From contig JAZHRO010000063.1 of the NCBI GenBank assembly GCA_037157565.1, forward strand, positions 88,936,001-89,000,000: DNA of 64,000 bases. Reading direction: 5' to 3'. Positions 54,573 to 64,000 of the stretch are shown here, piece after piece. A program made the position numbers and the translations under genes. This DNA comes from Thalassia testudinum (lineage: Eukaryota; Streptophyta; Magnoliopsida; Alismatales; Hydrocharitaceae). Position 1 is the first letter of the stretch. Each line of letters starts with the position of its first letter. The notes under the pieces were generated by a model. The model had not been told where the DNA came from, searched no databases, and worked only from the letters and a program-made list of their open reading frames with translations.

Positions 54573-55538
54573 TCAATCAGATGTGTCATTTCTAGCATAG
54601 GAGCTGGCTAAGATTAAGAGAAAGATATGCTCGTATGCTCCCAGAATCAGTGGTCCAAAGATGTGAACCAGCTGATTGTGCACCCCTACTCCAAAAAGTC
54701 TAGCTATAAGAAAGTGTGGAGTGGTAGTGGAAAATAGAGGATAAACAGAGGGGGGATCATGATGTTGATTTAGCTGATTTATCATGTCCCACAATTCAGC
54801 AGGAAGTTGCTGATGGAGTAGATCAAAATGTATCTCAGAGCCAGAATCTGAGTCATAGGAATCCTCATAATGATAATTGACATCAAAGATCATGCCCTCT
54901 CCAAGCTCTAGGTCATATGGGGGTATCCGTGAAAGTAGAAGATCTGTGGTGAGGTCACTGCAATCCTCATCAGAAATTACTTCGTCCTCATCAGTACTCA
55001 TCTCTGATTCATCAGAGGCTGTCTCTTCAGGCTCGAGGTCGAGCCATTGACTAGGATGGTAGGTGCATCCCCAGCTCATTCTGCTCGAAGCTTCACCCTC
55101 ATATGCATTGGGCTCCTCAGTAATTCCTACCTCAGGTAGCATATTTATTTCTTTGTACAAGTTATCCATAGCTACTTCTGGTTTTCGGATGTTAGGATCA
55201 AGGATAGAAAGTGTCATCTTAGAATCTCTAATATCCGAATTAGGGATGTAGGTGAAAGAAGAAGGGTGCAGATCGGAAGATGTTGGCTCTAGCACAGGTT
55301 CACCTACAATGGGAAGTGGTCTAGATTGATCAGTAGTGTCGCATGTAATGTCTTCCTTAGGATCCATATCCTCAATTGGATTCGTTTCCCTTATCTCGAT
55401 TGGGCCATCTGACCCAAAAGGTGTCTCCCACGATTCAGGATAATCTGATTGCGGCTCAGTCCTGGAGATATCAGTCCTTTCCTCCTCAATTTCAGATGAA
55501 CCCATTCGGCATACTTCCTGCTCCTGTCTCATATCCAT
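54573..55538 (-). CDS. E6 orfX, intact 321-codon protein of unknown family
   Basis: ATG at 55538, stop at 54573, no internal stop. The first 240 residues are very acidic (Glu/Asp/Ser/Pro). Blocks shared with E1 orfX: YEGEASSRMSWGCTYHPSQ (near residues 146-165), DEDEVISDEDCSDL (near 183-197), GEGMIFDVNYHYEDSYD (near 214-231), QQLPAELWDM, then YPLF, RLFGVGVHNQLVHIFGPLIL and a hydrophobic end (residues 275-312). The C-terminal signature is also in E3 and E5. No nuclease, RT, protease, zinc finger or chromodomain is visible. The hydrophobic end could be a membrane segment or a protein-binding helix. It overlaps the upstream ORF by 10 nt (ATGGATATGA) in the -1 frame. It is the only intact protein of this family here. 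Confidence 0.75.
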   Translation of the reverse strand: MDMRQEQEVCRMGSSEIEEERTDISRTEPQSDYPESWETPFGSDGPIEIRETNPIEDMDPKEDITCDTTDQSRPLPIVGEPVLEPTSSDLHPSSFTYIPNSDIRDSKMTLSILDPNIRKPEVAMDNLYKEINMLPEVGITEEPNAYEGEASSRMSWGCTYHPSQWLDLEPEETASDESEMSTDEDEVISDEDCSDLTTDLLLSRIPPYDLELGEGMIFDVNYHYEDSYDSDSGSEIHFDLLHQQLPAELWDMINQLNQHHDPPSVYPLFSTTTPHFLIARLFGVGVHNQLVHIFGPLILGAYEHIFLLILASSYARNDTSD

Positions 55539-56200
55539 GCTAGATTCTTTTTCCCTGAGTGATCTTTGGGTATCTGCTCCCGAGAGTCTTCTATGTGTTC
55601 TTCTGGTGTAGTTGTTTCAGATTCTTCGAGGTCTTCAATGCTATTTTCCACTTGATATCTCAAAAGCAATAGTTCTTGAGTTTCCCGATTTTGTCCAATC
55701 CGCCTTGTTATCTTTGCTATTTCCTGAAGGAGCTCCATCACAGCTTGTTGATGCAGAATCCGGCTTTGTCTTTGGTTCGACTCAATGATAGCCTGGATTT
55801 CGCGTAGATAGGATGCGGCCTTTTCCTTAGCGCTCTCTATAGCTCTCTGTATTCTATAATGTGGCTGCATATGCACCGGTAGCTCTTCAGGGGTTCTAGG
55901 GGTTGAATCAGGTCTACCCATGTTCCATGGGTGAGAAGCAGGAGTATGAAATCCATATCCTGGGTTATAAGATGCGATCCTTTGAGGGACCGACTGGTAT
56001 GGGTCATAATATCCACGGTTAGGATATGGGTTAACCATTTTGGTAACCCAAGGAGAAGGATCAGGTGAAGCAAAAAGTCATCTTCGCCACCTTGGGTTCT
56101 GATCCCAAGGTTGAGCTGATTCAGTGACCCGAGCTCTCAGATAAGCTCGTGGGTCCAGCTCTTCTGGATCCTGATTAGGTCCAGATCCAATGTTAGCCAT
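55529..56200 (-). pseudogene. E6 Tyr/Pro-rich coiled-coil ORF upstream of orfX
   Basis: ATG at 56200 (MANIGSGPNQDPEELDP), one TGA at 56078, open again to TGA at 55529. Tyr/Pro-rich stretch (NPYPNRGYYDPYQS) near 56030-55990, then a long amphipathic coiled coil (about 55860-55620; IESAKEKAASYLREIQ ... ELLLLRYQVENSIEDLEES), then an acidic/basic end. It takes the place of gag but lacks capsid phrases and zinc knuckle; it may be a diverged structural protein. The layout matches E5 36721-37848 and the start of E3 orfX. The run GGGAAAAAG (55547-55555) just before the overlap could be a slip site or the place of a one-base indel. Confidence 0.65.
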
Positions 56201-57875
56201 TGCGGTTCAACAGATAGAAGAAATGGGGCGAGAAGATGGTCCGGGCGAGGTGACTCGCCTCCTTGGGAGTGGCTCCCAAGGTCCAACCAAGTGAGGTCGA
56301 AGTGACCTCCTTGCGTGCATACACTGCCCAACCCCTGGGTTGGTGTAGCCACGCAGGACAAGGCTAAGGACCTATCAATCAAATGGTCCTTATAGATCAG
56401 GTGATCAAATTTTTCGTTACGGATTTAAATTCCTGAAGATAAGTTCGTCGTACAACCAACTGAAAGTGAATCCCGCCTCTCAAGCTAACCCAGCCAGTCT
56501 GGTTACGAGGGGACTAAGGGGAAGGTTCTTCCTTTGGCTTACGCCTCCAATTCCGTTAACCCCCGAGCTGCGGTCATTTGACACTACCTCGTAGACTTAT
56601 TCACCAGGTTTGGCAAGAGAGATTAAACTCGTCCAGTAGTACGACAATGAACTCGGGTTGATTTCGTGTTTTAAAATCAGTTTTTAACCCATTTTCTTCA
56701 GTTAGGTTTATGGTGAGTGACCCACAAGGTGACCAAGCTCACCGGCTAACTAGACTTGATTAAGTCTAGGTTAGCCAAAAGTGTGGTCTCTATTTGCGAC
56801 CCTAAAGGTTCAACCTAAGTTGCATGCACTTCTAGGGTTTTTCTCTATTTCAGCAGACCACAAAAATAATGTTGATTCTCTGATAGTGATTGGAATCCAA
56901 TTAATTTGAAATTTTGTGAGTAGATTCCTTTTCAATTATTTTTTCAGAGAATATATTTTTTTGAATTTTTACTATTTCAATCAAATTTTTACGAAAATTT
57001 AAATATCAGGGGGTCAGATTTGGAACTTTGACCCCTGAATGGTTTTTTGTTTTGAAACAGTGTCAAATGATCTTCAAAAATTCAGGACAAATATGGAAAA
57101 TAACGAAAATTAGATTAGCTTTCAAACCCCACCATTTTTAGTCAAAACAAATTTGCGGATTTCTTGGAATCGCTTTTTGAAATTTGAAAATGTTTGAATC
57201 TAGGTCAATCTGACCCCCGTGCACTTCGCAAATTTTTAAAAATTTTATGTTCGGAGTTTTTTCAAAGTAATGGTGGCATTTGAAAGATGGTTTGAAATTG
57301 AAGGTTTTTCCTAAATTTCCAAATTTTTTGCTAGCATATTTTTTAGAAATCGAATTTTCAAGTGAGATTTGAAATCTGTCCAAAAATCAAAAGGTGGTGG
57401 AAAAGCTTTTGAAGAGGTTTGAATTTGAAATTCAAGCCTTCCACCAAAAATGCTTTTTTTTTTAAATCTTTTGCACTTTTTTATTACTATTTTTTTTTAA
57501 AAAAAAGAATTTTTCAAAAGATTCAAACGGAAATATCTCTTTTTTTTTCTTTCTTTTTTCTAACCTAGATTCAAAAGGAAACCTAAAGAGATTTTTTTTC
57601 AAAATTTTTGATTTTTTTAATTTTTTTTCACGAAAATAAGAAAAATCTCTCTTTCTTTTTTTTTTCAAAAAGAAATTGCAGGAAGTAGATCTAGTCCTAG
57701 GGTTCAGAAAATAAACCTACTCTAAGAGAATGTGATGTGCACCTGACTTTCTTCGCCGCACTCGATGTGTGCGCAGACCCCGTTTTTCTTCTGTGTTCCT
57801 GCACATCAACAACAAAGTAGAGGCAGATTTGTCAATGACAAGTAAAAGATCGAAATCAATAAAAATGACATTGCC
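56201..57875 (-). other. E6 5' leader, non-coding
   Basis: No credible gene. A/T homopolymer-rich at 57440-57665. Near 57800 the minus strand has TTGTTGATGTGCAG/GAACAC, a 3' splice-site-like phrase 75 nt from the primer site. Bases 56460-56640 contain short GC-rich phrases and may be structured. Confidence 0.5.
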
Positions 57876-57893
57876 TCCCCAGCAACGGTGCCA
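57876..57893 (-). promoter_or_regulatory. E6 primer-binding site
   Basis: The minus strand reads TGGCACCGTTGCTGGGGA, three bases inside the LTR, two changes from the Athila/Tat type TGGCGCCGTTGCCGGGGA. Confidence 0.85.
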
Positions 57894-57896
57894 TTT

Positions 57897-60033
57897 TGTT
57901 GGGAGGTCGTAGATCGCATTTTTGATAAAAGCGTCGTAGTATAGTTGCGAAATACGATCCAACAAAGATATTATTCTGAAAATAATGAGACTTTGAGTCC
58001 TGGTCGTTCGTCTCTGGGAGGCATTTTTGTTTTTGAAATCGATCTTAAAGCTGCTCTACTTTATTTAAACGACATGCTTGTGCATAATATATAGGCGGTT
58101 AAAGAACAGGCACTTAAATCACTCAAATATGATAATCATTCAGCTCAAGTTGATTTCAAACACATAAGAGATATATATATAAATTGAAATTTCATTCATC
58201 ATGGGAGAGTTGTTGCACAAGGAAATCTAGAGGAAAGCTTATACATGAATGCTTAAAATTAAACCTAACTACCAGAAAACGATTGCATACAAGAATCAAC
58301 CGGGGGATTTTGCATGCATCATTGGGGGAGAAGTAAGACTACTCTACTAAGCAGTAAATGAAAGCAATAAAAATTATGAAGAGCATGATTTAAAGCTAGA
58401 AGAATAAAGGGCATTCAGGGGTGGTCCCCGACGGCCTTGGAGTGGTCGAGAGAAGGAGGGGCGGCCAATGGAACTTAGGCCGGCCCTTGGAGAGAGGTAG
58501 GGTTGATCCAGCATCCCGGCATGGTGTCCTCCATGGTGGTGGTAGTGAGCTCGTGGAGGTGGAGTGACTATCTAAGTGGAGGTGGCGTGAATGGCACCAA
58601 TGGAGTGCAATTGCCAAGGAAGTGAATGGGTGCCAATGGCCACCCATGGGGTCTTTTTATAGACCCAATGGAAGCTCTCTAGAGAATTATGGAATTCTCT
58701 AGAGAGGCCTATGGTGGGAGCTCGTGGGAGAGTGAGGGAGAGAGGGTGGATGGTGGTTTTTAGATCCACCAAATGTGGATCTAAAAATTGAATGGCTCTT
58801 GGTTGCTATTTTTGGCAACCAAGGCAACCGCACATGGTAGAGAGTTCTAGAGAACTCTAGGCTAGATATTTTCGTGTGGATGGTGTGTGTGGGTGTGTGT
58901 GGGTCGAAACTTAGGTGGCTAGGTTGATTAGGTTGGGTTCTAATGGGTTTAGGTCAAGGTAGGTCTCAAATCAGGGTTATAAACCCTAATTCACTAAGGT
59001 AAAGTGCAATTAAACTTAATACAAGTTTAATTGGGTGTGTGGAAACTTAATTGAGAGTAAAACAACTCAATTAAGTCAGGTCTAGGTCAATTGGACTCTC
59101 ACTGAGTCCAATTGGACAGTGTGTGCTGAGATGAGGGCTCAATTGGACTCAATGAGTCCAATTGAATAGGCTGATGGAATTGACTAAGATCCAAGTCAAT
59201 TAGGTTTAGTGAGGACCTAATTAGGTCCTTAGGGAGGTCTAGAGGTGATGTACTAGGGTTAGGGCACCTTAATTTAGGTTCCTATGGGGTTGGAATTGGG
59301 TTTAGGGACCTAGAGATCCAAGATCAAGGCTTAAATCTCAAAGTAGGAATTGGAGAGCAGTATCAGACGCCTTATACTCAAAAATCAGAAGTCCAGACTT
59401 GTTGTCTGGATGTCCAATCAGAGTCAGGAAGGATTTTGAGTTCTGTTTTGGGTATTCTGCAGAAATTGGACGTCTCACAAAGTGTCTGGACGTCCAATAA
59501 CACTGCAGAAGTGGGTTTGAAGTGTGCGGGAGTTGGCCAAGGGTCCTGGATGTCTTAAAACTTATCTGGACATCCAGAGAAGGGTTGGAACTAGGGTTTT
59601 AGGGCTTCCTAGGGTGTTGTGACCTAATCTAAGGGTGGCTAAGGCTTGGGGAAGTCTCTAGGCTATCCTAAGGCTAGGGTGGACCTAAGCTCTTCACATT
59701 TTACTGCTTTATTTCTACTTAATAGAATATAAAACCTTTAACCCCTTACATTATTATTCCTACCTCTAAACTAGGTCTTCTTCTCTAGCTCTGCCACAAC
59801 TCCAGTTATTTCAGATCCAGCTTCAGATCCTACTCTAGATCCAGCTCCAGATCTGCTTATTGCCTGCAATCGACATAATACACTTAATCAGCACATTATA
59901 ACATTATTTTATGCATAGCTAAAGGAAAGCAGTAAAGATGAAGATAATGCGTATGCATGCATGAGTAACCCTAACTTATGCTAAGTCTTAGCTTAATTTA
60001 GGTCAATTAAGACCTATGATTGCTGCGCAATCA
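57897..60033 (-). mobile_element. E6 5' LTR (2137 bp)
   Basis: It starts TGTTGGGAGGTCG, ends GCGCAATCA, and is followed by TSD CCAGG. TATA near 58653-58662 (minus). The minus ORF 58647-58396 matches that of the 3' LTR. Motif cluster at 59360-59580, partly decayed. Confidence 0.9.
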
Positions 60034-60038
60034 CCAGG

Positions 60039-61922
60039 CTGGGAGTGGCTTGGATAAGGTGGGTCCTGTGTTGTTTTGCCACTACAGGTAGTAACAGAAT
60101 TCAATCCTGTCTAGTTCTGGTTTGGTGTAGGAAAAAGAGGAGCTTGCTATTGGTAACCCGCATATGATTTTGAAGCCTCCATCCCGTCATGTGATGGAGT
60201 AGAAGGGGCCTGATAAACAAAGTAAGCTTGGCCCTGATTTGGGTTCATAATGCACCTTTGGTTTAGCACGTTATTCAGATTAGGCAGAGGTTGTGAAGGA
60301 AGTACACTAGGTTGGCAGGGATTTGCCATCTGGGCGAGTTGATTGCGAACCTCTGTGATCTCGTCTCTATGTTGCTTTTGTATAGCCGCATTTGTCTTCT
60401 GAATGTCAGCCAGAGTTTGAAGGATAAGAGACATTTGATCTGCTTGAATCGGCCCAGATTGATAAGTTAGGTTAGGCTGAGGCTGAGGCTGAGGCGGCTG
60501 ATATGGATGAGAAGTTTGTGGTCGAGCCTGATATGGAGGTCTCTGATTTTGATTATTTTCTGACCACGTGAAATTAGGATGATTACACCATCCAAGATTG
60601 TAGGTGTTTGAGAATGGATCATTCTGAATGGCGTTGAGGTCCTTGCAGGTCTGAGGAACCTCGGAAAAGTTAGAATATGAGGGTTCAGAGTTCCCCTAAC
60701 TAGAGTAGGTGGGTCTAGAGTTTCCTCCGAAACCAGAATCGTACAAGGGTGGATACGGGTCAATCCCCTGAGAAGATCGATGATAGATGTTGTGCACAGC
60801 CTCCCTACCAGAGGGTGGTTGTGCGAATGGGTTTTGCACAGAGGTGGCTTGCTGCAAGTGTCGAGTTAGCTCATCCACCTTCTTCTCAATAATAGAGACC
60901 ATGTCCAAATGACTAGCCATCAGTTCCAAGTTGACGGAAGAGGACAGGCCCTGCATCTCATGTACTCCCTTTGGATTCGTCAATGCACGGACATTCGTCT
61001 AGTCGAACATGCCCATGGATTCATTATTGATGGAGTTCTCACACATATTCTCGAGAATCTCCCACATGGTCTCTACGTGTTGACCCATGATTTTTCCTCC
61101 ATAGGTCGCATTGATGAATAATCAAATATCCTCACGGAGTCCCTGGTAAAAAGACTAGAATTGTTCCCATTTAGGAACTCCGTGGTGGGGGCACTTTCGC
61201 ATGCGATCCAGAAAATAATCCCATGCCTCGTGAAGCGATTCTCTTACCTGCTGTGTGAAATGTGTGATTTGGTGTCGTAAAGCATTTTCCCAACCAATAG
61301 GGAAGAACTTTCTCAAAAACTCGGATTGAAGTTCTGCCCAGGTGTTGATTGGACGCATTTGGGTTTGGTACCAGTGAGCAGCCTTATCCATGAGAGAGAA
61401 GGAGAATATTTTCATGAGTAAAACATCCCGATTTTGAGCTTCTGACCGGAAGGTCTAGGATAGATGCTTGAGTTGCTTGATATGCTGGAAAGGATCTTCG
61501 GAATTACGCCCATGGAATTTGGGAATGGCATGAATCATGTTGGGCTTGAGTTCAGTGTTAGGACCTCATGCGGGGATTTGTACTCGAGGTTCGCATGCCA
61601 CCGTAGCGGGATAATAGTGATCTCACATCATTGGATGCCACGATGGGTTCACAAAGTCTTGGAATATATCATTGAGGTGTTGAAGCTGATTTTCAAGATT
61701 ATTTTCTCCTACTGGTTGTGTCATGATGATGGATTAAGGAGAATTAGGTTCAGATGAATCAAAAGAGTTATCGATTGGATTGGGTTGTTGCACAAACAAG
61801 GAGGTTGAGACTTGGCCTTGATGGGAATGAGTAGCTAATGGAGGCCTAAAGGATGGTCTTAGAGACCTCCTCCTGAACATGCACCAATGGAGTAGATGAG
61901 AGGTAGAATGTGATGGACCCAA
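60039..61922 (-). pseudogene. gag: E2 gag, degenerate, cut by E6
   Basis: One frame from about 61922 (ATG) to the E6 junction with about eight stops. Capsid domain: LLMKIFSFSLMDKAAHWY (61425-61370), TWAELQSEFLRKFFPIGW, HQITHFTQQVRESLHEAWDY, RKCPHHGVPKWEQF, then SFYQGL; all hallmark Retrotrans_gag phrases of Athila/Tat. After this, SSSVNLELMASHLDMVSI and KKVDELTRHLQQ, then a Pro/Gln/Tyr-rich stretch with YNLGWCNHPNFTWS, and a coiled coil (TLADIQKTNAAIQKQHRDEI near 60400). E1 gag has the same YNLGWCNHPNF phrase at 6359-6390. No CCHC knuckle is visible. The chain continues at 50411. Confidence 0.86.
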
Positions 61923-62831
61923 TCAAGACACCCAAAAAATTTTTGGATGACTATAGAGGTTCGGGGCGGATGATACCCCTTAGTTAGAAAGCCGTCCACC
62001 TGAGAATTACCTGGGCAGCTAGAGAGGGAGAGTCCCGCAAAGACCCTTACACAATAGAGCACCCCCATGAGTTACAGGGTTTCCCCCACCCGACCTCTCT
62101 TGTCACTGATGATCTAAGTAGACCAGAATGGGACTTGACCCCTTAAGTCTACCAGTTTTAATTAAGAGCAAGGGTGCTTATGATTTCACTTAAACTTTTA
62201 AGATGTTTTTGTGAAAAGTGACCTAATTTGAAGATTGGTCAACCCAAACAAGGTGGGCCAACTTCACCTGTATTGTCCTTTTGAGAAATTTAGGTCCTTA
62301 TTTTAGTGTTCAAATGAATTTAAGAGCCTGATTTTAGGGTTTTGCTTGAATTGATCAGTTCAATCAAGGCTTAGGCACACATTTTTTGGAAGGATCAATT
62401 CTTGATTAAGCAAGTGTGTCTCAAAAACCCTGAACTGGAATCCTTAATTGGCTCTGCTGTGATCAAATTTAATTTGTCAAAATGTGATATCTAGGGCACA
62501 AACAAGAATGTGATAGCCCTAGATACCTTAAGATCTTAAATAGGTTCACAAATCAGGGTTTGGATGTTCTCTAGAATGTATCAAATTAGGCAACTTGATG
62601 ATTTGTCTAAGAAAAGAATGCAAGTAGCCCTAATTGAGTTTTTCCTTTTTTTTAACCTTTTCAGATTCTAGGGCTTAGAAGAAGGTAGATGGAGTTTACT
62701 TGCCCCTGGAGTGGTTGATGTGCAGCTGATCTTCCTTTAATGATTCCCTGAAATAGATCACAATCAAAAGAGATGTCGCTAGTTAGAATCCAATCTGATA
62801 TTGCAATCAAGAGATCTGAATTGCGCGTTGC
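61923..62831 (-). other. E2 5' leader, non-coding
   Basis: Between primer site and gag. No gene. Near 62750 the minus strand has TTGTGATCTATTTCAG/GGAA, a 3' splice-site-like phrase. The rest is AT-rich and featureless. Confidence 0.55.
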
Positions 62832-62849
62832 TAAACGGCAACGGCGCCA
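62832..62849 (-). promoter_or_regulatory. E2 primer-binding site
   Basis: The minus strand reads TGGCGCCGTTGCCGTTTA, three bases inside the LTR end. The first 14 bases match the Athila/Tat site exactly, the best preserved one in the window. Confidence 0.85.
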
Positions 62850-62852
62850 AAA

Positions 62853-64000
62853 TGTTACTGGCTCAAAATCAGGTTTTAAATTGTTTTGTTGTGGTATAGT
62901 TGAAATCTCACGAAAAATAGATAAAATATATACTCGAAAAAAGTCCGAGGTCATTCGCTAGGACCAGATAGGAATTCAGTTCTCAAAATTGTAATTTAAA
63001 ACAATAGAGATACAAAATTGTAATCAGAAATTGATTCAGAGTAATGTAGCAATAGGATCAAGTATCAGACTGCAAAAAGAATGGAGTAAAATGGTTATTT
63101 GAATCACCAATTACTCCATACAATAATGGCAAATAGAACTCAATAGATATATATGAAATGATCTCAGCCATTTGAATATTCAAACAGACGTCTTAAATGT
63201 CTAATGATTTGATTTCTTCTTCTGCTTCATGCTTTCCTTCTTCCTTCTTCTCTGCTCTTCTTCTACTTCTCTTCTTCTGCTTCTCTACCTTTCTTCCTGT
63301 GAGATTCCCCTTCTTCTTCCTTCTTATGCTATTCTATTCTTCTATTCTTCTTCTTCACGTAGAGGGGGAAGGATCCTCAATTTTGGCTAATTGTCAGCTA
63401 AACCTTCTCAGAGAAAAACCCACCCTACCCCCGCACATGATCCGCTCTTTCTCTCCTTAGGTTATGCACTCCCAGGGCCTCCAACAGTACCCCGTTATTG
63501 GGTTTTCGGTCCTAGAGTGCACCCAAGTCCAGGGCTGCGGGTGTGGGTCACAGCTAAGGAGTGTAAGGCATAGGCGGGTTATCAGGTTATGGCCAGATCC
63601 GTAGTGTCAGAGTCAGAGACGAGGCCGAGTGAGGGTGCGAGGGACCTCACCCTCCAAGTGTCTCGAGGCAATAAGCCTTTATCACTTGTTCAATTTAAGT
63701 GCGTGTGGCTCTTCGTCAGCTACCGAGGTGGGACAAAGTCCCACCTTTGTTCATGCATCCGCAGCTGCAGTGAAGAAGGCTCGAATTGAGGCAATAGCAA
63801 GTGCTGGCAACTTCAATTGTCACCTGGGTGCAGCGCCAGGAGTTGAAGACGCAGAAATGTCACCTAGAGGTCTTCGAAGAATCTCCACCAATGGCATTGT
63901 GGTTGAAGACCTGAAAGAGATGAACGCAGGCTAAACGCCCCAGTCAGTATGCTCAAAAGTTTCACCTTGGTGAGGCAAATGCAATGGCGGTGTCCGTGAG
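62853..64000 (-). mobile_element. E2 5' LTR, cut by the window edge
   Basis: It starts TGTTACTGGC at 62853 and follows the E2 3' LTR (10907-12100) to the window end. About 1.6 kb should lie beyond. ORFs at 63197-63934 are shadows of LTR sequence. Confidence 0.85.

Larger units (their letters stand above)
50412..60033 (-). mobile_element. E6: youngest-looking orfX element, 9622 bp, complete
   Basis: LTRs are 50412-52552 (2141 bp) and 57897-60033 (2137 bp), with TG...CA ends. TSDs are CTAGG (50407-50411) and CCAGG (60034-60038). Primer site 57876-57893, leader, coiled-coil ORF (56200-55529), intact orfX (55538-54573), first G tract, spacer with CCACCAAATA boxes, PPT (52553-52596). No gag capsid phrases, PR, RT, RNase H or IN. 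It must depend on enzymes from elsewhere. The LTRs differ at roughly 60 places by eye (about 3%), far fewer than the other pairs. It is inserted in E2 gag. Confidence 0.9.
10907..64000 (-). mobile_element. E2: autonomous-type Athila/Tat retrotransposon hosting E3, E4 and E6
   Basis: Read on the minus strand: 5' LTR (62853 to beyond 64000), primer site (62832-62849), leader, gag (61922-60039), [E6], gag end and PR (50411-49711), RT, RNase H, IN (to 46860), [E4], IN C-terminus (25738-25415), [E3], 3' spacer (15095-13640), 3' LTR (13639-10907). Without insertions the internal part is about 8.3 kb. The coding order PR-RT-RH-IN is that of Ty3/gypsy. The left TSD is GTGAG; the right TSD should lie outside the window. 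The coding parts are broken by amber stops and shifts. Confidence 0.85.

Noticed and set aside
54573..55538. orfX as a classical retroviral-like env gene
   Set aside because: No signal peptide, no cysteine-rich ectodomain and an acidic body; only the C-terminal hydrophobic stretch would fit, which is too little to call it.
57440..57668. 68-codon Lys/Phe-rich minus ORF
   Set aside because: Poly-A/T runs of the E6 leader.
62832..62849. tRNA gene remnant
   Set aside because: Only the primer-binding stretch next to an LTR end; no cloverleaf sequence around it.

Overview
This window looks like plant nuclear DNA: a nested block of LTR retrotransposons with no host gene that I can recognise. Evidence: Athila/Tat-type (Ty3/gypsy) gag, protease, RT, RNase H and integrase fragments; primer-binding sites of the TGGCGCCGTTGCC type just inside LTR ends; G-rich polypurine tracts just outside the other ends; Sirevirus-type copia LTR pieces; 5-bp target-site duplications (TSDs). 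Such nests are typical of heterochromatin in large angiosperm genomes. The species cannot be told from this.

Labels used below. L0 = LTR at the left edge (1-2391, +). C1 = Sirevirus-like copia fragment (3957-5294, -). E1 = oldest large element (5298-10906, +). E2 = autonomous element inserted in the 3' LTR of E1 (10907 to beyond 64000, -). Three elements lie inside E2: E3 (15096-25224, -, TSD GGCGG), E4 (25744-46859, -, TSD ATATG/ATACG) and E6 (50412-60033, -, TSD CTAGG/CCAGG). E5 (30335-43634, +, TSD GCAGA/GCACA) lies inside the RNase H region of E4. S (31284-33846, TSD CACAC) lies inside the 5' LTR of E5. C2 (15357-17085, copia solo LTR, TSD GTTTT/TTTTT) lies inside the 3' LTR of E3. Deepest path: E1 < E2 < E4 < E5 < S, five layers. 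Excising each insertion by its TSD brings the interrupted reading frames back into register, for example the E2 integrase across E4 and the E4 RT/RNase H across E5.

E2 and E4 are autonomous-type elements with gag, PR, RT, RNase H and IN, all broken by stops and shifts. E1, E3, E5 and E6 carry no RT, RNase H or IN. Each instead encodes an unfamiliar protein, here called orfX. E1 and E5 have an Athila-type protease before it; E3 and E6 have only Tyr/Pro-rich and coiled-coil segments before it. The four orfX proteins share the C-terminal signature YPxF ... R-[LV]-F-G-x2-[IV]-H-x-Q-L followed by a hydrophobic stretch. E1 and E6 share four further blocks, and E1 and E5 one more. The 321-codon E6 copy is intact and sits in the youngest-looking element. 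I do not recognise this family; it is my main candidate for something undescribed.

All six large elements share a 3' architecture: last ORF, then a first TTAGGCATGGGGG-type G tract preceded by a GAGGACATTG-like box, then a 1.2-1.8 kb repeat-bearing spacer, then a second G tract (the true PPT, preceded by a CTAGGGACTAGCAAA-like box), then the 3' LTR. E3 (no pol) and E4 (with pol) share LTR termini, primer site and 3' spacer, which suggests E4-type enzymes could mobilise E3-type elements. Several LTRs, both gypsy and copia, carry clusters of the palindrome GACGTC or, in C1, of TTGGTCGATCAA. In the copia LTRs and in E6 these lie upstream of the TATA box.
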